Assembly (NCBI GenBank): GCA_013400155.1
Contig: VXBM01000546.1
Span: 82,959 to 146,958, forward strand
Origin: Helopsaltes ochotensis
Lineage: Eukaryota; Chordata; Aves; Passeriformes; Locustellidae
DNA length: 64,000 bases
Direction: 5' to 3'
The notes beneath the pieces were generated by a model. It was not told the DNA's origin. It made no database searches and saw only the letters and a list, made by a program, of their open reading frames with translations. The position numbers were made by a program, and so were the translations under genes. Positions within the stretch are counted from its first letter, which is position 1; every line of letters begins with the position of its first letter. Below, in pieces: positions 1 to 10,500 of the stretch.

Positions 1-852
1 GGAAGCTTAAATGTAGTCCAGTTAGAGAATTTCTTCCATTTTTTCCAGGACCAGAGCCAAATTGATAGGCTTCCAATTATCCAGAATATTCCTTTTGAAA
101 GCATTGGTGACAAATTTCCAAGTTCACTGTAATTTCTCCATGTTTCAAAGCATATCGAAAAATTCAAGCTTCATAACCCAAGGAATTCTACAGTGAATTC
201 TGTAAAAACTTCTGGGTATTAGTTGTCAGGTCCAGATGTTTAAATAAGCCAAAGAGTAGCACAACAGCAGCTCACACAGCAGAGGTGGAGGAGGCTGTTT
301 GGGCTTCACCATCACCACCAGCCGAGACACAGTCCTGGTACTTTATCCTTTACTGACACCAGAAGAAGAGAAGTAATTCAATGAATACTTTTCTCTAATT
401 CTAATAGACATTTTTCAACCAACAACAGCCCACTCTTCTGTTCAGACTCCTTTTGTTCTTACTAGACTTCTTTAAAATAAAATTTAAAAAAAAGACAAGA
501 AAAAGGTATTTCATCCATTATTCCATTCACCATTGAAATTTTTGTGTGACTTTATCCATTTCCTAAAGTACTTAACTTTTATTTTATAGAACTTTTATAC
601 TCCTACCTTCTCACTTTGGAATTTCCATAGCAATAGTTTTTCTTTGTTGGGTTTCCTTTCTCTTTTTGGTCATCAAGTCTAACATTCTTACACAGAAAAA
701 AAAAATGGTTTATCATTTTTATTTGTCGTGAAACTTGTTTCCAGTGCTATGAAATTGGTCATTTTTATAAACCAGTGAGAACCAGTGAATATATTTATTA
801 CAGGAAAGCAGAATAAAATCAGGATCACTTATGCCTAATTAACTACTCATTA
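1..852. other. Unique AT-rich non-coding DNA
   Basis: I see no gene, no repeat terminus and no RNA gene here. The stretch is AT-rich with stops in all frames and short A/T runs. It could be intronic or intergenic. Confidence 0.5.
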
Positions 853-879
853 GTGATTAGCATGCCACATAGGGAAGTG

Positions 880-1260
880 CTGCAGGAGAGGAAAAGCTGT
901 GGTACTGCTGTCTACAGCTACCATGGCACTCAGTACAGAGCCTCTCTGTCACGGAAAATCCTTACGTGCATGCCCCAGAGCTCCGTTCTCTGCTGCAGAA
1001 AAAATCACCCGAGAGAAGCTGCTGGTGAAAGGCTCGTGGCACAGAGGGGGTCTCCTTACAGGCCACACCACTCAGCTCCTCGAGGAGCAGCAGCACAGAT
1101 CAGACGGCTCCTGGCTCCCCTGCAGCACCCCTGCACCGGGGGTGCCCTCAGAACTGGCTTTATAATGTCCCTCTGATACCCAGCAGAGCAATCCTGCCTG
1201 CAGGCCCCCATCCAGGGAGAGTTAAGGACATCCCCATTGGACAGGGATTTACTTGGCTCT
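880..1260 (-). promoter_or_regulatory. GC-richer patch with CCAAT/TATA-like motifs on the minus strand
   Basis: This patch is clearly richer in G+C than its AT-rich flanks, and several frames stay open because stops are rare. On the minus strand it has CCAAT (1236-1240) followed about 70 bp downstream by CATTATAAA (1159-1167), an arrangement typical of an LTR U3 or a small RNA polymerase II promoter. I could not find matching terminal TG/CA ends with a target-site duplication, so an LTR is not demonstrated. It may be an old LTR remnant, an enhancer or chance. The open frames have no recognisable protein similarity. Confidence 0.25.
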
Positions 1261-3593
1261 GGCCAGCTGAGATACAAACTAGAGAGCAACTTGGATGGCA
1301 TTTTCAAGATAAGATTCCAAAACATAAATTCAACAAAAGGACAAAATTCAATGAATATCGTATGCAGATAAAGTGAGGAAAAGAGATTCTTAACCAGTGC
1401 ATGTAAGACTTTACAGTGGAAAGAGTATATTTACTAATGGTAGTTTATTATTTATATTATGTCCCAAGATAATTCTTTCTGCTCTGCAAAGATCAAAAAA
1501 AGTCTTTTTAATTTAGCAAGAAAATAGTAATTTGCTAGATGTCAATGGACTGTGTTTTCTGTTCTTCTGCAATAGCTGTTCTCTGAAGGCTTAAACGGAT
1601 TGTTTTTTAACCATAATGTTGTTAAAGAAATGCCAGGAAGTTTATTCATGGTTTATTAATACTGCAGAGGGCCCAATGCAGCAAGATGTCCAGACTTCCA
1701 AAAAACCAGGCTTGCCAACCATCCCCTTGGCCATTTTCCAATCAAAGGAAGAACATGATAGCAAAGCTGCAGCTACAATGACTTCAGAAATTGTTGAAAA
1801 AATAAAAAGTAGAGTGATCCAAGACACAGAGCCCTACTCCAATTTTATACACACACAAAGAAAGAGTCCAAAATGCCGCTCACATTTTATTTGCACCATC
1901 ATATAAAGTCCATATGGGGTCTGTAAGAATATTTTTTCTCCAAATACTTTTTCAGAGTTCAGGTTAGTATTCTGACACCAAAAGGCAAAGCCCCTAACCA
2001 ATTGCAGTACATTTCCTCATCCCACCATATGCTTTCTTTCCCTGCAGAATATTGATAATTCTGTCATCTGGGTTCCTCTTATCTTTTTGATAAATGAGGC
2101 TATTGCCTTCCTAACTTATTAAGGCATTTAGCCTCTCCTTTACATTTGAAACACATATCTGATATACAAAATAATTATGAAGCCCTTCACTAGAAAACTA
2201 TTTTGGTGAACCAACTAGACTTATGGTTGCATTTTCTGAGACCTTTTAAGATTGCTCTTTAACAAGATCACCTGCATTACCTCCGTCAGGGCCAAACATG
2301 TTTCCTTTTCATGGTTGGGGCTTGTAGGTTTTTGTTCATCTCTGGAATGTTACAGGATGAAAAAGGGGTTTTAAAGTGATAGGTTTCCCATGAAAAGATG
2401 CTCAGCTTCTTCCGAAGGCACATTCTGCTACTATTCGACCAGTCACTTTGCTCTCAATGAAAAATGAATGACCGTATGATACATAGAAGTGTGCTGTTGT
2501 ATTCCTTAATAGACAGAAGTTCCCAGCACAAAGTCCAGAAACAGACTCCAAAGGCATTGCAAACCCCACCATGGTTTGGGGAGGCAGAGGGTAGGGCATG
2601 GTACCTTCAACAAAACAGAACAGAACCGATTCCCCTCCACCCATTCCCAAGCATTCAGCTCCTGCCATCAGGCAATGCCTCCTCGCTTCTTACTCCTCCA
2701 TATTCCAGAGATGAAAGCAGAGACATTTCAGATGTGATTGCCTGTCCCAGTTGTTTCAACCCTTCATAAATGAAATAAATTCACTTATTATAAAAGTTGC
2801 CTACAAAAGGGGTGGCTGTTCAGTATTTCTGCTGGATGAAAACATCTGTCATTATATGACATTCAGGCAGCCTTTTTTCTTTTTCATTAACATATACAAT
2901 ATTAGGAATACCAGGGCTCCAAGTCCTGTAAATGCAAAGTGTTGATTTATTTTAGAGCATTCTCAAATGCAGAGCTACTTCAATAATACGATTTAAATCC
3001 AAGGATTATGTATCAGTGTTTCTTCTGTAATCCTTTTGCTTCAAAGAAATGAAAATTGACTTTATCAAACTGCACAATCACAAAGAAAAATCTAGTAGCC
3101 TGACAGGCAGAAGCCACTCACTTTTCATGGTGCACTGTTCCTCACCATCTCAGTGCCAAAACATTTCTGCAAAGCTGTCACATAGGAACTTGAGGTAAAA
3201 TCCCTAAGATTTATATTAAGCAAGAGTTTGGGTATCAGGTGACAGTTATTCTTAAGTCCTCCTAATGAGGTCATGAAGAATTTTGTTTTCAGACACAGTA
3301 TTTCTGATTCCAAAACTAACTTTTAAGGAATCTGATGGGTTCCAGACTTGACTTTAATATGTATTTCTAGATGTTTTTAAGGTTCTTTTAAGGTGGCAAG
3401 TACCTTTGAATATGTACTCAGCTCTCTTGACACATAAGATGAGAGAATTTTTCAGTAAATCTTGTCATTTAGCTCATTGGAGTTGGGATTTCACTTCAGG
3501 TTTTGGCTTAACAAAACCAGGTATAGCATCCTAAGAGTGGATCTAGCAGTTAGAAAGAAAGAGGACAAAAATCTGGAGAATTATGATCAAAAA
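1261..3593. other. Unique non-coding DNA, nothing recognised
   Basis: The sequence is AT-rich and has only short chance reading frames (96 codons at 1616-1906, 101 codons at 2464-2769). None shows a recognisable domain. No repeat boundary was seen before the CR1 that begins near 3594. Confidence 0.45.
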
Positions 3594-4097
3594 AAGCATG
3601 GGCAGCAGGTCAAGGGAGGGGATTCTGCCTCTTTATTTGCTCTCATGTGTCCCCACCTGGAACACTGCATCCAGCACAGGAAGAATAGGGATCTGTTGGA
3701 GCAAGTCCAGATGAAGGCCACAGAGAGGCATGGAACACTTCTCCTATGAAGACAGGCTAAGAGAGCTCAAGTTGCAGAACCCAAAGGGGCTACAAAAGAG
3801 CTGGAGAGGGAATTTTTACACGTGCTTGTAGTGATAGGAGAAGCAGGAAAAAACACTCTTAAGTTCAAAGAGGGCAGGTTTAGATCAGTTCTCATGAAGA
3901 AATTCTTTAGTGTGAGGGTGGTGAGGCACTGGCACAGGTTGCCCAGAGAAGCTTTGGATGGCCCACCCCTGAAACTGTTCAAGGCCAGGTTCAATGGGGC
4001 TCTGAGCAACCTGGTCTAGTGGAAGCTTCCCTGCTTGAGCAGGGCTTGAAATGAGATGATCTTTAAGGTTTCTTCCAACCCATTCTATGATTCTATA
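3594..4097 (+). mobile_element. CR1 LINE 3' fragment (ORF2 C-terminus plus 3' end)
   Basis: This is a 5'-truncated chicken-repeat-1 non-LTR retrotransposon. The upstream part encodes a decayed ORF2 piece (PHLEHCIQHRKNRDLLEQVQ, near 3652-3711), matching the CR1 'RPHLEYCVQFWAP...LLERVQ' block. The downstream part encodes the typical C-terminal block: KFKEGRF at about 3861-3881, then HWHRLPREALDG at 3927-3962, ending ALSNLV before the stop at 4017. Between them the element has lost the stretch that normally links the two blocks, and the frame changes. It ends at 4082-4096 in the avian CR1 octamer pair (ATTCTATG ATTCTAT). CR1 elements do not end in poly(A), so the A-tract at 4457 is separate. The copy is dead. 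The family is clear; the subfamily is not determined. Confidence 0.93.
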
Positions 4098-4456
4098 ACT
4101 TTACAATATGGTTTATTTATTCAGTGATGCCAAGGAGACAGCCTTAGCAGTTTTTTCTTATTTCTCCTATAATGCACAGGGACTTTGTTTGGGTTTTTTT
4201 TTCAAAACACAAATAAATAGCAGTCCTAAACAATGCAATATTACTTCATACCATTAAACACCAGTTCAGGTATTATGTGTTTTGTTTTCTCCATTCTACT
4301 CTAGGCTGTTATGAAAATATAAACAAACTCAAAACATTTGTTGCTATTTGCGCTATGTTTAGCTCTACTCGGCCCAGAGTCCTCTTCTCTTGTTCATTAT
4401 TTCTATCTGGAGCTGGCAAACTTTTCTTGAAGCAGTATTGTTTTTCATTTGGGGTG
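4098..4456. other. Unique spacer between CR1 and poly(A) tract
   Basis: Nothing recognised. It is AT-rich, with a short T run at about 4194-4202. Confidence 0.4.
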
Positions 4457-4523
<67 letters not shown>

Positions 4524-4529
4524 AAAAAG

Positions 4530-4567
<38 letters not shown>

Positions 4568-4595
4568 ATATAAAAAAAAAAAAAAAAAAAAAAAA
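4457..4595 (+). repeat. 139-bp adenine homopolymer tract, slightly interrupted
   Basis: The tract is an uninterrupted run of 65 A (4457-4521), then A runs broken only by G at 4522 and 4529 and by TTATAT at 4566-4571. It ends at 4595. Open reading frames across it are just poly-Lys or poly-Phe artefacts. The sequence before it (ending GGGGTG) does not look like a retroposed transcript, and no target-site duplication was seen. It may be a real hypervariable simple repeat or an assembly or consensus artefact. Confidence 0.97.
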
Positions 4596-6359
4596 GCAAG
4601 AGAAAATGATTTAAAAGTCTCACAGCTTAGAGAGTACATACACCCAGCTATAAATACGCTACAATCAGCACACTACACATTTTATGTAGAAAGAACCAGA
4701 TGATGGTTGAATTCAGTTCGTGCTAAGAAAGCAGGAACAGGGCTTTTAAGAATGCTTACATCTGTCCCTAATTTGCTTGCACATAAACCCACAGTAATCT
4801 GCTTTATTGCCAAAGTCATATAAAGAAATTGGGCACCAAGCAGCATAGGTAATCTTGAACTGGAGGCCCTCCAGCCTAATTAGACACAAACGCCCAGAAG
4901 CCAGAAACCAAAATATGGTATGTAGATTTTGAAATATATGAAGAGACAGACAGTCTCATTAGCAGCCATCAGGGTGTATGGTTAAGCCTCTGAAGTTCCT
5001 TTTTTGACTGAGGGAAGGAGTAAGCTATGTCTATGCCCGAGGCTAAGCACAAGGAAAAGCATCCTGCTCCTTTTGGAAATGGCCCCGATCTCCCAACCCC
5101 CACCCCAGCACGCCCCTCCTGGGCTTTGTGCAACTCTTGGCCACTCTCTTTGTAAAGACACACCCACAGTCAGCCAACTGATGTAGTATCAATAATGCTG
5201 GAAAGCCAAAACATTATAAGCCATTGAAAAATAAGACAAAGAAGCAATTCTGTGGATAGTTTATAGAGGTATTGGCTCGTTATTCACTATTTAGTAGATA
5301 CAGTTCTTAAGCAAGTTAGTCATGGAGTTTTGCCAGAAGCCATTTTTAAAGTGATAATTTTCCTTATTTCAAACTACTGAAGGTTTTTTATTTTTATTGC
5401 ATCAAACTATGGTTGGCTACTTTCTGACTACAAGCTTGTCTCTCTTTGATTTCATGTATGCATCTATTTTATAAAACAATGAAGGACTATGAGTGAATTA
5501 AAGAAATAGACAGAGAAGTCCATGACAATTTTAAGGTAGAATGGCTGTGGCAGAAAAGGCTATGTGCAGAACTGACCTCCATGTTGCAGATTTCAGGCAC
5601 TTTCAGGGACTATCTATTTTTGGAACCATAATAGCCCCACTTAACCAACCAGAGGGTGTGATAGAAATGTTTTTATCAAGTTATCTCCCTCTAAGTTATT
5701 TGGAGGAACAATGCAAGGCTACACATTATTTCCTTTTTCAATTGAATTTTTACATTATCAGGAAATATCACACGGGCCATAAAACTATAAACAACTTTTG
5801 GTTTTAGTAAAGTAAAAGGAGCTTTGTGCTTCTTTTCTTTTTCTGCAAACACAACACAAGGGAAACACAGGGACATGGAAGAGTCCAGAAATCTTTTGTG
5901 CAATAAAAAATAGTAGATAAAACCTTCCATTAATTGATATTCAAGGTCAAGTCATATCTTCATTTGTGATACTGTTGTATCAGTGCCTGAGATTACCAAT
6001 CAGCCCCATTTTCTTGATAAATTTTACGAGAAGACTATTTGACATCTAAGCCTTAGCAGCAAGTACCACTGAAGCACTACTATTACAAAACAAACAGGCA
6101 AATGTTAAGCGGGGATAATTTTTCAAAGAACTTTTCCTAAAGTTTTTTTTTATGGTTTTTTGCATTTGTAAAGGTCTTGTTAGGGGTTTCTTTAATAATA
6201 TGTACCAGGATATGTACTGTTCTCTTTTGCCCTTCGCTGTGCCTTAGGTTTGAGTTTCAAGAAAAGAAAATAAAGCAGTAAGAAAGGAATTACTTGGCCA
6301 CAACGTGGCAAGCCTTACAGTACTGCCCATGGCTGTGCAACCTCAGCCAGCAGTGAAAA
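4596..6359. other. Unique non-coding DNA upstream of the CpG island
   Basis: AT-rich, with no recognisable repeat, RNA gene or exon. The longest frames (88 codons at 5541-5807) lack any recognisable motif. If the minus-strand exon at 7165-7386 is real, this stretch lies in that gene's first intron. Confidence 0.4.
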
Positions 6360-7164
6360 CTGGGGATGCCCCTCTGGTAGGGGACCCGCAACCCGCCGAG
6401 GGAACAGAGCGAGCCTTGGCCCGCGGGCCTGTCTGCCTCCGGGGGCAGGCGCGGACAGACATGAGCTCACCGCCCCCGCAGGAGCCAGCTCTGCTCGGGA
6501 GCCGCACAGCCTCCGCTGAGAAACCCGTGCCCAACCTGATGCGTCTGTGCCCAGCACAGGGAGCCGAGATCAGGCGGCAGCATCCACCCCGACGTGCCCG
6601 GGATACCGCTCAGAGCGCCGGGAGGGAGCGCACGGAGCAGGCACCGGCACCGCCCTGCTGAGCATGGGGGACAAGGCACCAGCGAGGCCGGTGACCGGCC
6701 AGCCTTCCCTGAGGACAAATGCAAACAAGAAGAAATGAAGGGGGAAGCGGGCAAGCCTTGTCTGGCTGAAGCGCATGGCAGGCGGATGCTCTCCGTGGGC
6801 CCGGGCCCAGGCTAGAGCGAGGCGCCCCGAGGCACACGCCCGTCGTCCGCGCCGGGGCGGGCAGAGGGCACGGGAACACCCGCCAGCCACGGGCAGGCCG
6901 TCGGCGAAGCCAAGCGCGGTGGCAGGGCCCGGGAAGGGAGATGCCCCGGGCGGGCAAAGGGGCAGAGCAGGGTGGCGGAGGCGGAGGGCAGTGAGGGGAA
7001 AGCCTGCGAGCCTCGGGCCAGGGAAACAGGGCTCGGCTCTGTGCTGAGGAGCTGCACCCTCCCCGAGGCAGGTGCGCCACGCAGCGCCCGGGGCGAGCCC
7101 CGGTGCCTGACCCCGAGAGCTGCCCTGCACCGCCCCGACCCCGCCACGGGCGGGCCCCCCTTAC

Positions 7165-7386
7165 CTTCCGCTGCGGCGGGGCCGCTGCTCGCCCGGCCCC
7201 CNNNNNNNNNNNNNNNNNNNNNNNNNNNNNNNNNNNNNNNNNNNNNNNNNNNNNNNNNNNNNNNNNNNNNNNNNNNNNNNNNNNNNNNNNNNNNNNNNNN
7301 NNNNNNNNNNNNNNNNCCCCCGGCTCCCCCGGCCGCCGCGGCACCTGTTGCCAGGGAAACCCAGGTGTCTCCTCATCCGCGGCCAT
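7165..7386 (-). CDS. Candidate first coding exon of an unidentified leftward gene (partial, gapped)
   Basis: The minus-strand frame starts at ATG 7384-7386 with a strong Kozak context (G at -3, G at +4), reading MAADEETPGFPWQQVPRR. It enters the 115-N gap and emerges with GAGRAAAPPQRK. It then meets a consensus splice donor: exon ...CGGAAG at 7165, intron GTAAGG from 7164 leftward. It sits in the CpG island with a TATA-like element just upstream. I do not recognise the protein, and downstream exons, which should lie below position 7163, could not be identified. The reading frame across the gap depends on the true gap size, since 115 is not a multiple of 3. The X-box overlaps the codons for GFPWQQ, so this stretch might instead be untranslated promoter DNA. 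Existence of a first exon is plausible; identity is unknown. Confidence 0.4.
7202..7316. other. Assembly gap (115 N)
   Basis: There are 115 consecutive N flanked by C-runs (CCCCC before, CCCCC after) in the most GC-rich part of the island. This is the usual place for dropout of GC-rich promoter sequence in short-read or Sanger assemblies. The true length is unknown. Confidence 0.99.
7347..7360. promoter_or_regulatory. RFX-type X-box in the CpG island
   Basis: GTTGCCAGGGAAAC (minus strand GTTTCCCTGGCAAC) fits the imperfect-palindrome X-box consensus RYYNYY-N1-3-RRNRAC at every fixed position with a 2-nt spacer. X-boxes are bound by RFX factors and are enriched near the start sites of ciliary genes. 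It lies 24-37 bp inside the candidate ATG of the minus-strand exon, close to the expected start-site region. It is seen directly as a motif; binding is inferred. Confidence 0.55.
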
Positions 7387-7510
7387 CCCCGGCGCGGCGG
7401 AGGGGGCGAGGGGCGCGGGGGCGGCGGCGGAAATTTAACAGCAGCTTTTTAAACCTACGAGGGGCTGGGAGCGTGTCTTCGGGCAGGTTTGGGCACAATA
7501 AACCCGCTCG

Positions 7511-10500
7511 TCTGTTAAGCTAGGGCCCGTTTCAGAAAGTAATTGTGATTTGGGCAGGAACCGCCAGTTCCTGCGAGCCCGGAGAAGCTCCTGTGTCCTG
7601 GCCTTGCTATGCAGGATTCTGTGAAACAGGTGGAGAAATCATGAGCGAATTCTCTTTGGCTTTCTGACAGTGGAGAGCGATGCCATTGCATTGACTGGTT
7701 CAGCAGCAGCTCTATCTAGTTCATGGGCATCCCAGTGTGGAGGAAAAGATCACAGAAATTATGCCACTCAAAAATTGCCTCCATTCCCTTTCACTGCACG
7801 ACTGTTTTCCTTGCAATTAACAACTAGTCGGTTCCAGGAATTTGAGGGATGCTGTGTATTAAGGTAATTGCAGCTAGCTGGCTTGCCAGCACCCACTCAC
7901 CCTTAAGGCTGATCCTTTGTGCCACTCTTGGCTCTCTCTGACTGAAGACTTCTCCTTTGCATCTTTCTTTTGCAGCAAAAGGGTGGGTCTCTCCATTCGG
8001 ATCCTTGTGGTATTCCTTTATTTCCAAAATCCTGCAGTACTCTGCCTGTAAACTAAAATAGTGTCTTACAATAAAAGTAAAAATTATTTGACAATTTCTG
8101 ATTTATATTTATTACAATTAGTATTCTTAAAAGCACTAACACACTTGAAATTAACTTTTCCTACCGAAGGAGAAGTTTGGAGTTGCTTTATATACTTCCT
8201 ACTTCAAAAAACAAAAATGAGACATGTCTGTATATGTTTTGGATGTTAATAAGCAAGAAATTTCTGTGATTTTATTCCATTTAATATATCAAGACCTGAC
8301 AGACAGATGGATAGCCTCTGCACAGGCTATGTCCTGGCGCTGGGGGCCCAGAAGTAGTTGTTACAATCCCATATTCTTCTGCCAACAGTACTGGGGAGAA
8401 CCCAACACTCTGGGCAATAGTGTGTTCTGTCCCATAGACCTTTTAATCCCATAAAAAGTCACCAGACAGTGGTTGGCACTCCCTTATCTCAGGAAAATCG
8501 CATCTGGTTTCGGCCTGTGTGCCCTCTCTCCCACATGGCTGGGCTGGAGTCTCTTCTGAAGCTCCAAACCAATCCTATCCTAAAAAAAACTTCTTGTAGA
8601 GGCACTGCTGCTGTTGTCTTAGAAGGGAAGAAATGTGGTCAAATTAGAGAGATAAGGATATTTTGTTTCCAGATATATCCTCCTGCAGCAGTTGCTATGG
8701 TTTTGCACATTCTGAAGTTGTTTTGCTGCATCAGCACTAAAAACTGTCATAAAACATCAAAGGCATCAGCTGAACAAGAGGCAACTCAGTACCCGTGCTG
8801 TGTACTAGTTTCAGTTTCTGTGTCAAGCTATGCCACAGGTAGAAGTTTTCGGAGTCTATCAGATCTTCAGACCCCCTGCACACTGACCCACAAGGCAAGG
8901 TCCTGTATTTTTCCCTTGTTTGAGCAATACTAAAAGCTCTCTTGTGAATTAGAACACATGCTATGTGTAGCATGTGCACTGATAAATGATCAGTAATTCC
9001 TTCTTCCTCACTTCTTTGCATAATTATTTCACCTTTCTTACATACACTGTTAGACATGAATCTTCAGTTAAATAAATACCCCTGAGAACATGAAGTGCCC
9101 TTAGTGAGCTTGGGGGCAGTTACAACCCATCCTCTTCAGGCATTCAAGTTACTGAGCGAAAAAAGAGGAGCTTTATTTACTGTTGTGGCAACTATCTTTC
9201 CAGAATATAAGTTTGCCTTTCTTCTCTCTGTTGTTGTTTCTTGACAGGCTTTTAAAAAATGCACATGGAGGGGGGGCGAAAAACCAAACTCAAAGTTTTC
9301 CCTCAGTTCAGTGAAACTGCAATGGGTGTTGTTCATTTGCAGAAATACCTGACATAACTTAATTCTGAAGAATAAAAAAAAAAACCAAGAGTAACTTCAG
9401 GGATTTTTTTTCCTAATGCTTTTTGGCCATGACTACTGCGAAGTTCATGAGACTTGTGTATGTGTAATGCCAGAGAAATGGTGCATTTTTAAGGTACAAA
9501 TCTGTCACCTCACATGAACTCACAGTTCATGACATGAATAAGGACAGGAGTAAAATGAAGATTAAAAGGGGTATGAGAAGAACTAATAGCAGTTTTTTAA
9601 TATGTTGATTCTTTGTGGCTGGTGTTCAGATGACAGCTGACCTTATAAAATGTACCAGTAGTAAATACTTTCACCTGCCATTTTGTCTCGCATACAACAA
9701 CAGCACCAAGTCTGAAGTACTTTTAATCAGGGTACCTGCAGAACATCACAAGATTTAGATAATTTGGTCTTTTGTCACATGCATTCTTTCATTTCTCTCA
9801 TACAAGAAGGATTCAATTAACTGAGTCATAGCAAAGAAACCATGCAGAATTTTGTCAGAAGGGTTATATGCAAAAACTACGTGCTATTTCGCTGGAAACC
9901 AATGGCACCAGTCCAGTAACTAACATATGCTATGGCGACGGTGACACCACATGGGAGTGATGGGCTGGGCTGCAGGGTGAAAGGAAGTGCTAAGCACAGG
10001 GTACACGGTAGACGGAGGGAGCTATTCCAGGTTTATCCTCCCAGTGCTATTTTTAAGTTTTTAGATTAAATCTGATCTCGGTACAGTCCTTCTTTCCACA
10101 CATTTGGGAGTCAGCACAGCACACGCACATGGAAAATACTTTCAGTTCAGTTACAGCGTGAACAAGCTGAGCAGGAGGGACTCACGGCAAGATTGCCATC
10201 CAAATCGCCATCTGCCCAAGGGAAGGGACAGCATGTAGTTGCACTATTCCTGGAGCAAAGAAAGGACCAGGTAGTTACCGAGTCTTCCTTGCTCTCTGCA
10301 GAAAGTTGGTAGAGCCCACCTCAAGAGGTTTGTTCCTGCACTGGCTGCTCATGCTCCCAGTGGCTTTAGCAAAGAGACAGGCAAACTTCTTGTGTCCTTG
10401 CCTCAAAGTTTCTTTATTGCAAATCCACAAATTTTGGAATGTGGAGGAAAGAAACAATGACAAATACAGGACTAAAAATGTGGTACCCTGAAACAGGAGA

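Larger units (their letters stand above)
6360..7510. promoter_or_regulatory. CpG island (probable gene promoter)
   Basis: The base composition shifts abruptly from AT-rich to very G+C-rich with frequent CpG dinucleotides. It returns to AT-rich after about 7510. In bird genomes such islands mark promoters and first exons. The island contains a sequencing gap (7202-7316), an RFX X-box (7347-7360) and a minus-strand TATA-like element (GTTTAAAAAGC, 7446-7456) placed about 60-70 bp upstream of the candidate initiator ATG at 7386. The many long overlapping frames within the island on both strands (for example 6570-7130 minus, 6305-6661 plus) result from the low stop frequency at high GC. I do not regard them as genes. 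Confidence 0.85.

Noticed and set aside
4277..4639. Lysine- or phenylalanine-rich frames across the A-tract
   Set aside because: They are direct translations of a homopolymer, not genes.
5576..5935. TGTTGCAG at 5583 as an LTR end
   Set aside because: The only near-match to the flanking bases (TTCCAT near 5926) is not preceded by a CA terminus.
6305..7147. Long overlapping open frames on both strands in the CpG island (up to about 186-258 codons)
   Set aside because: The island is so GC-rich that stops are scarce; frames overlap in several phases and the longest crosses the N gap. Only the short 7165-7386 stretch has start, Kozak, donor and promoter context.
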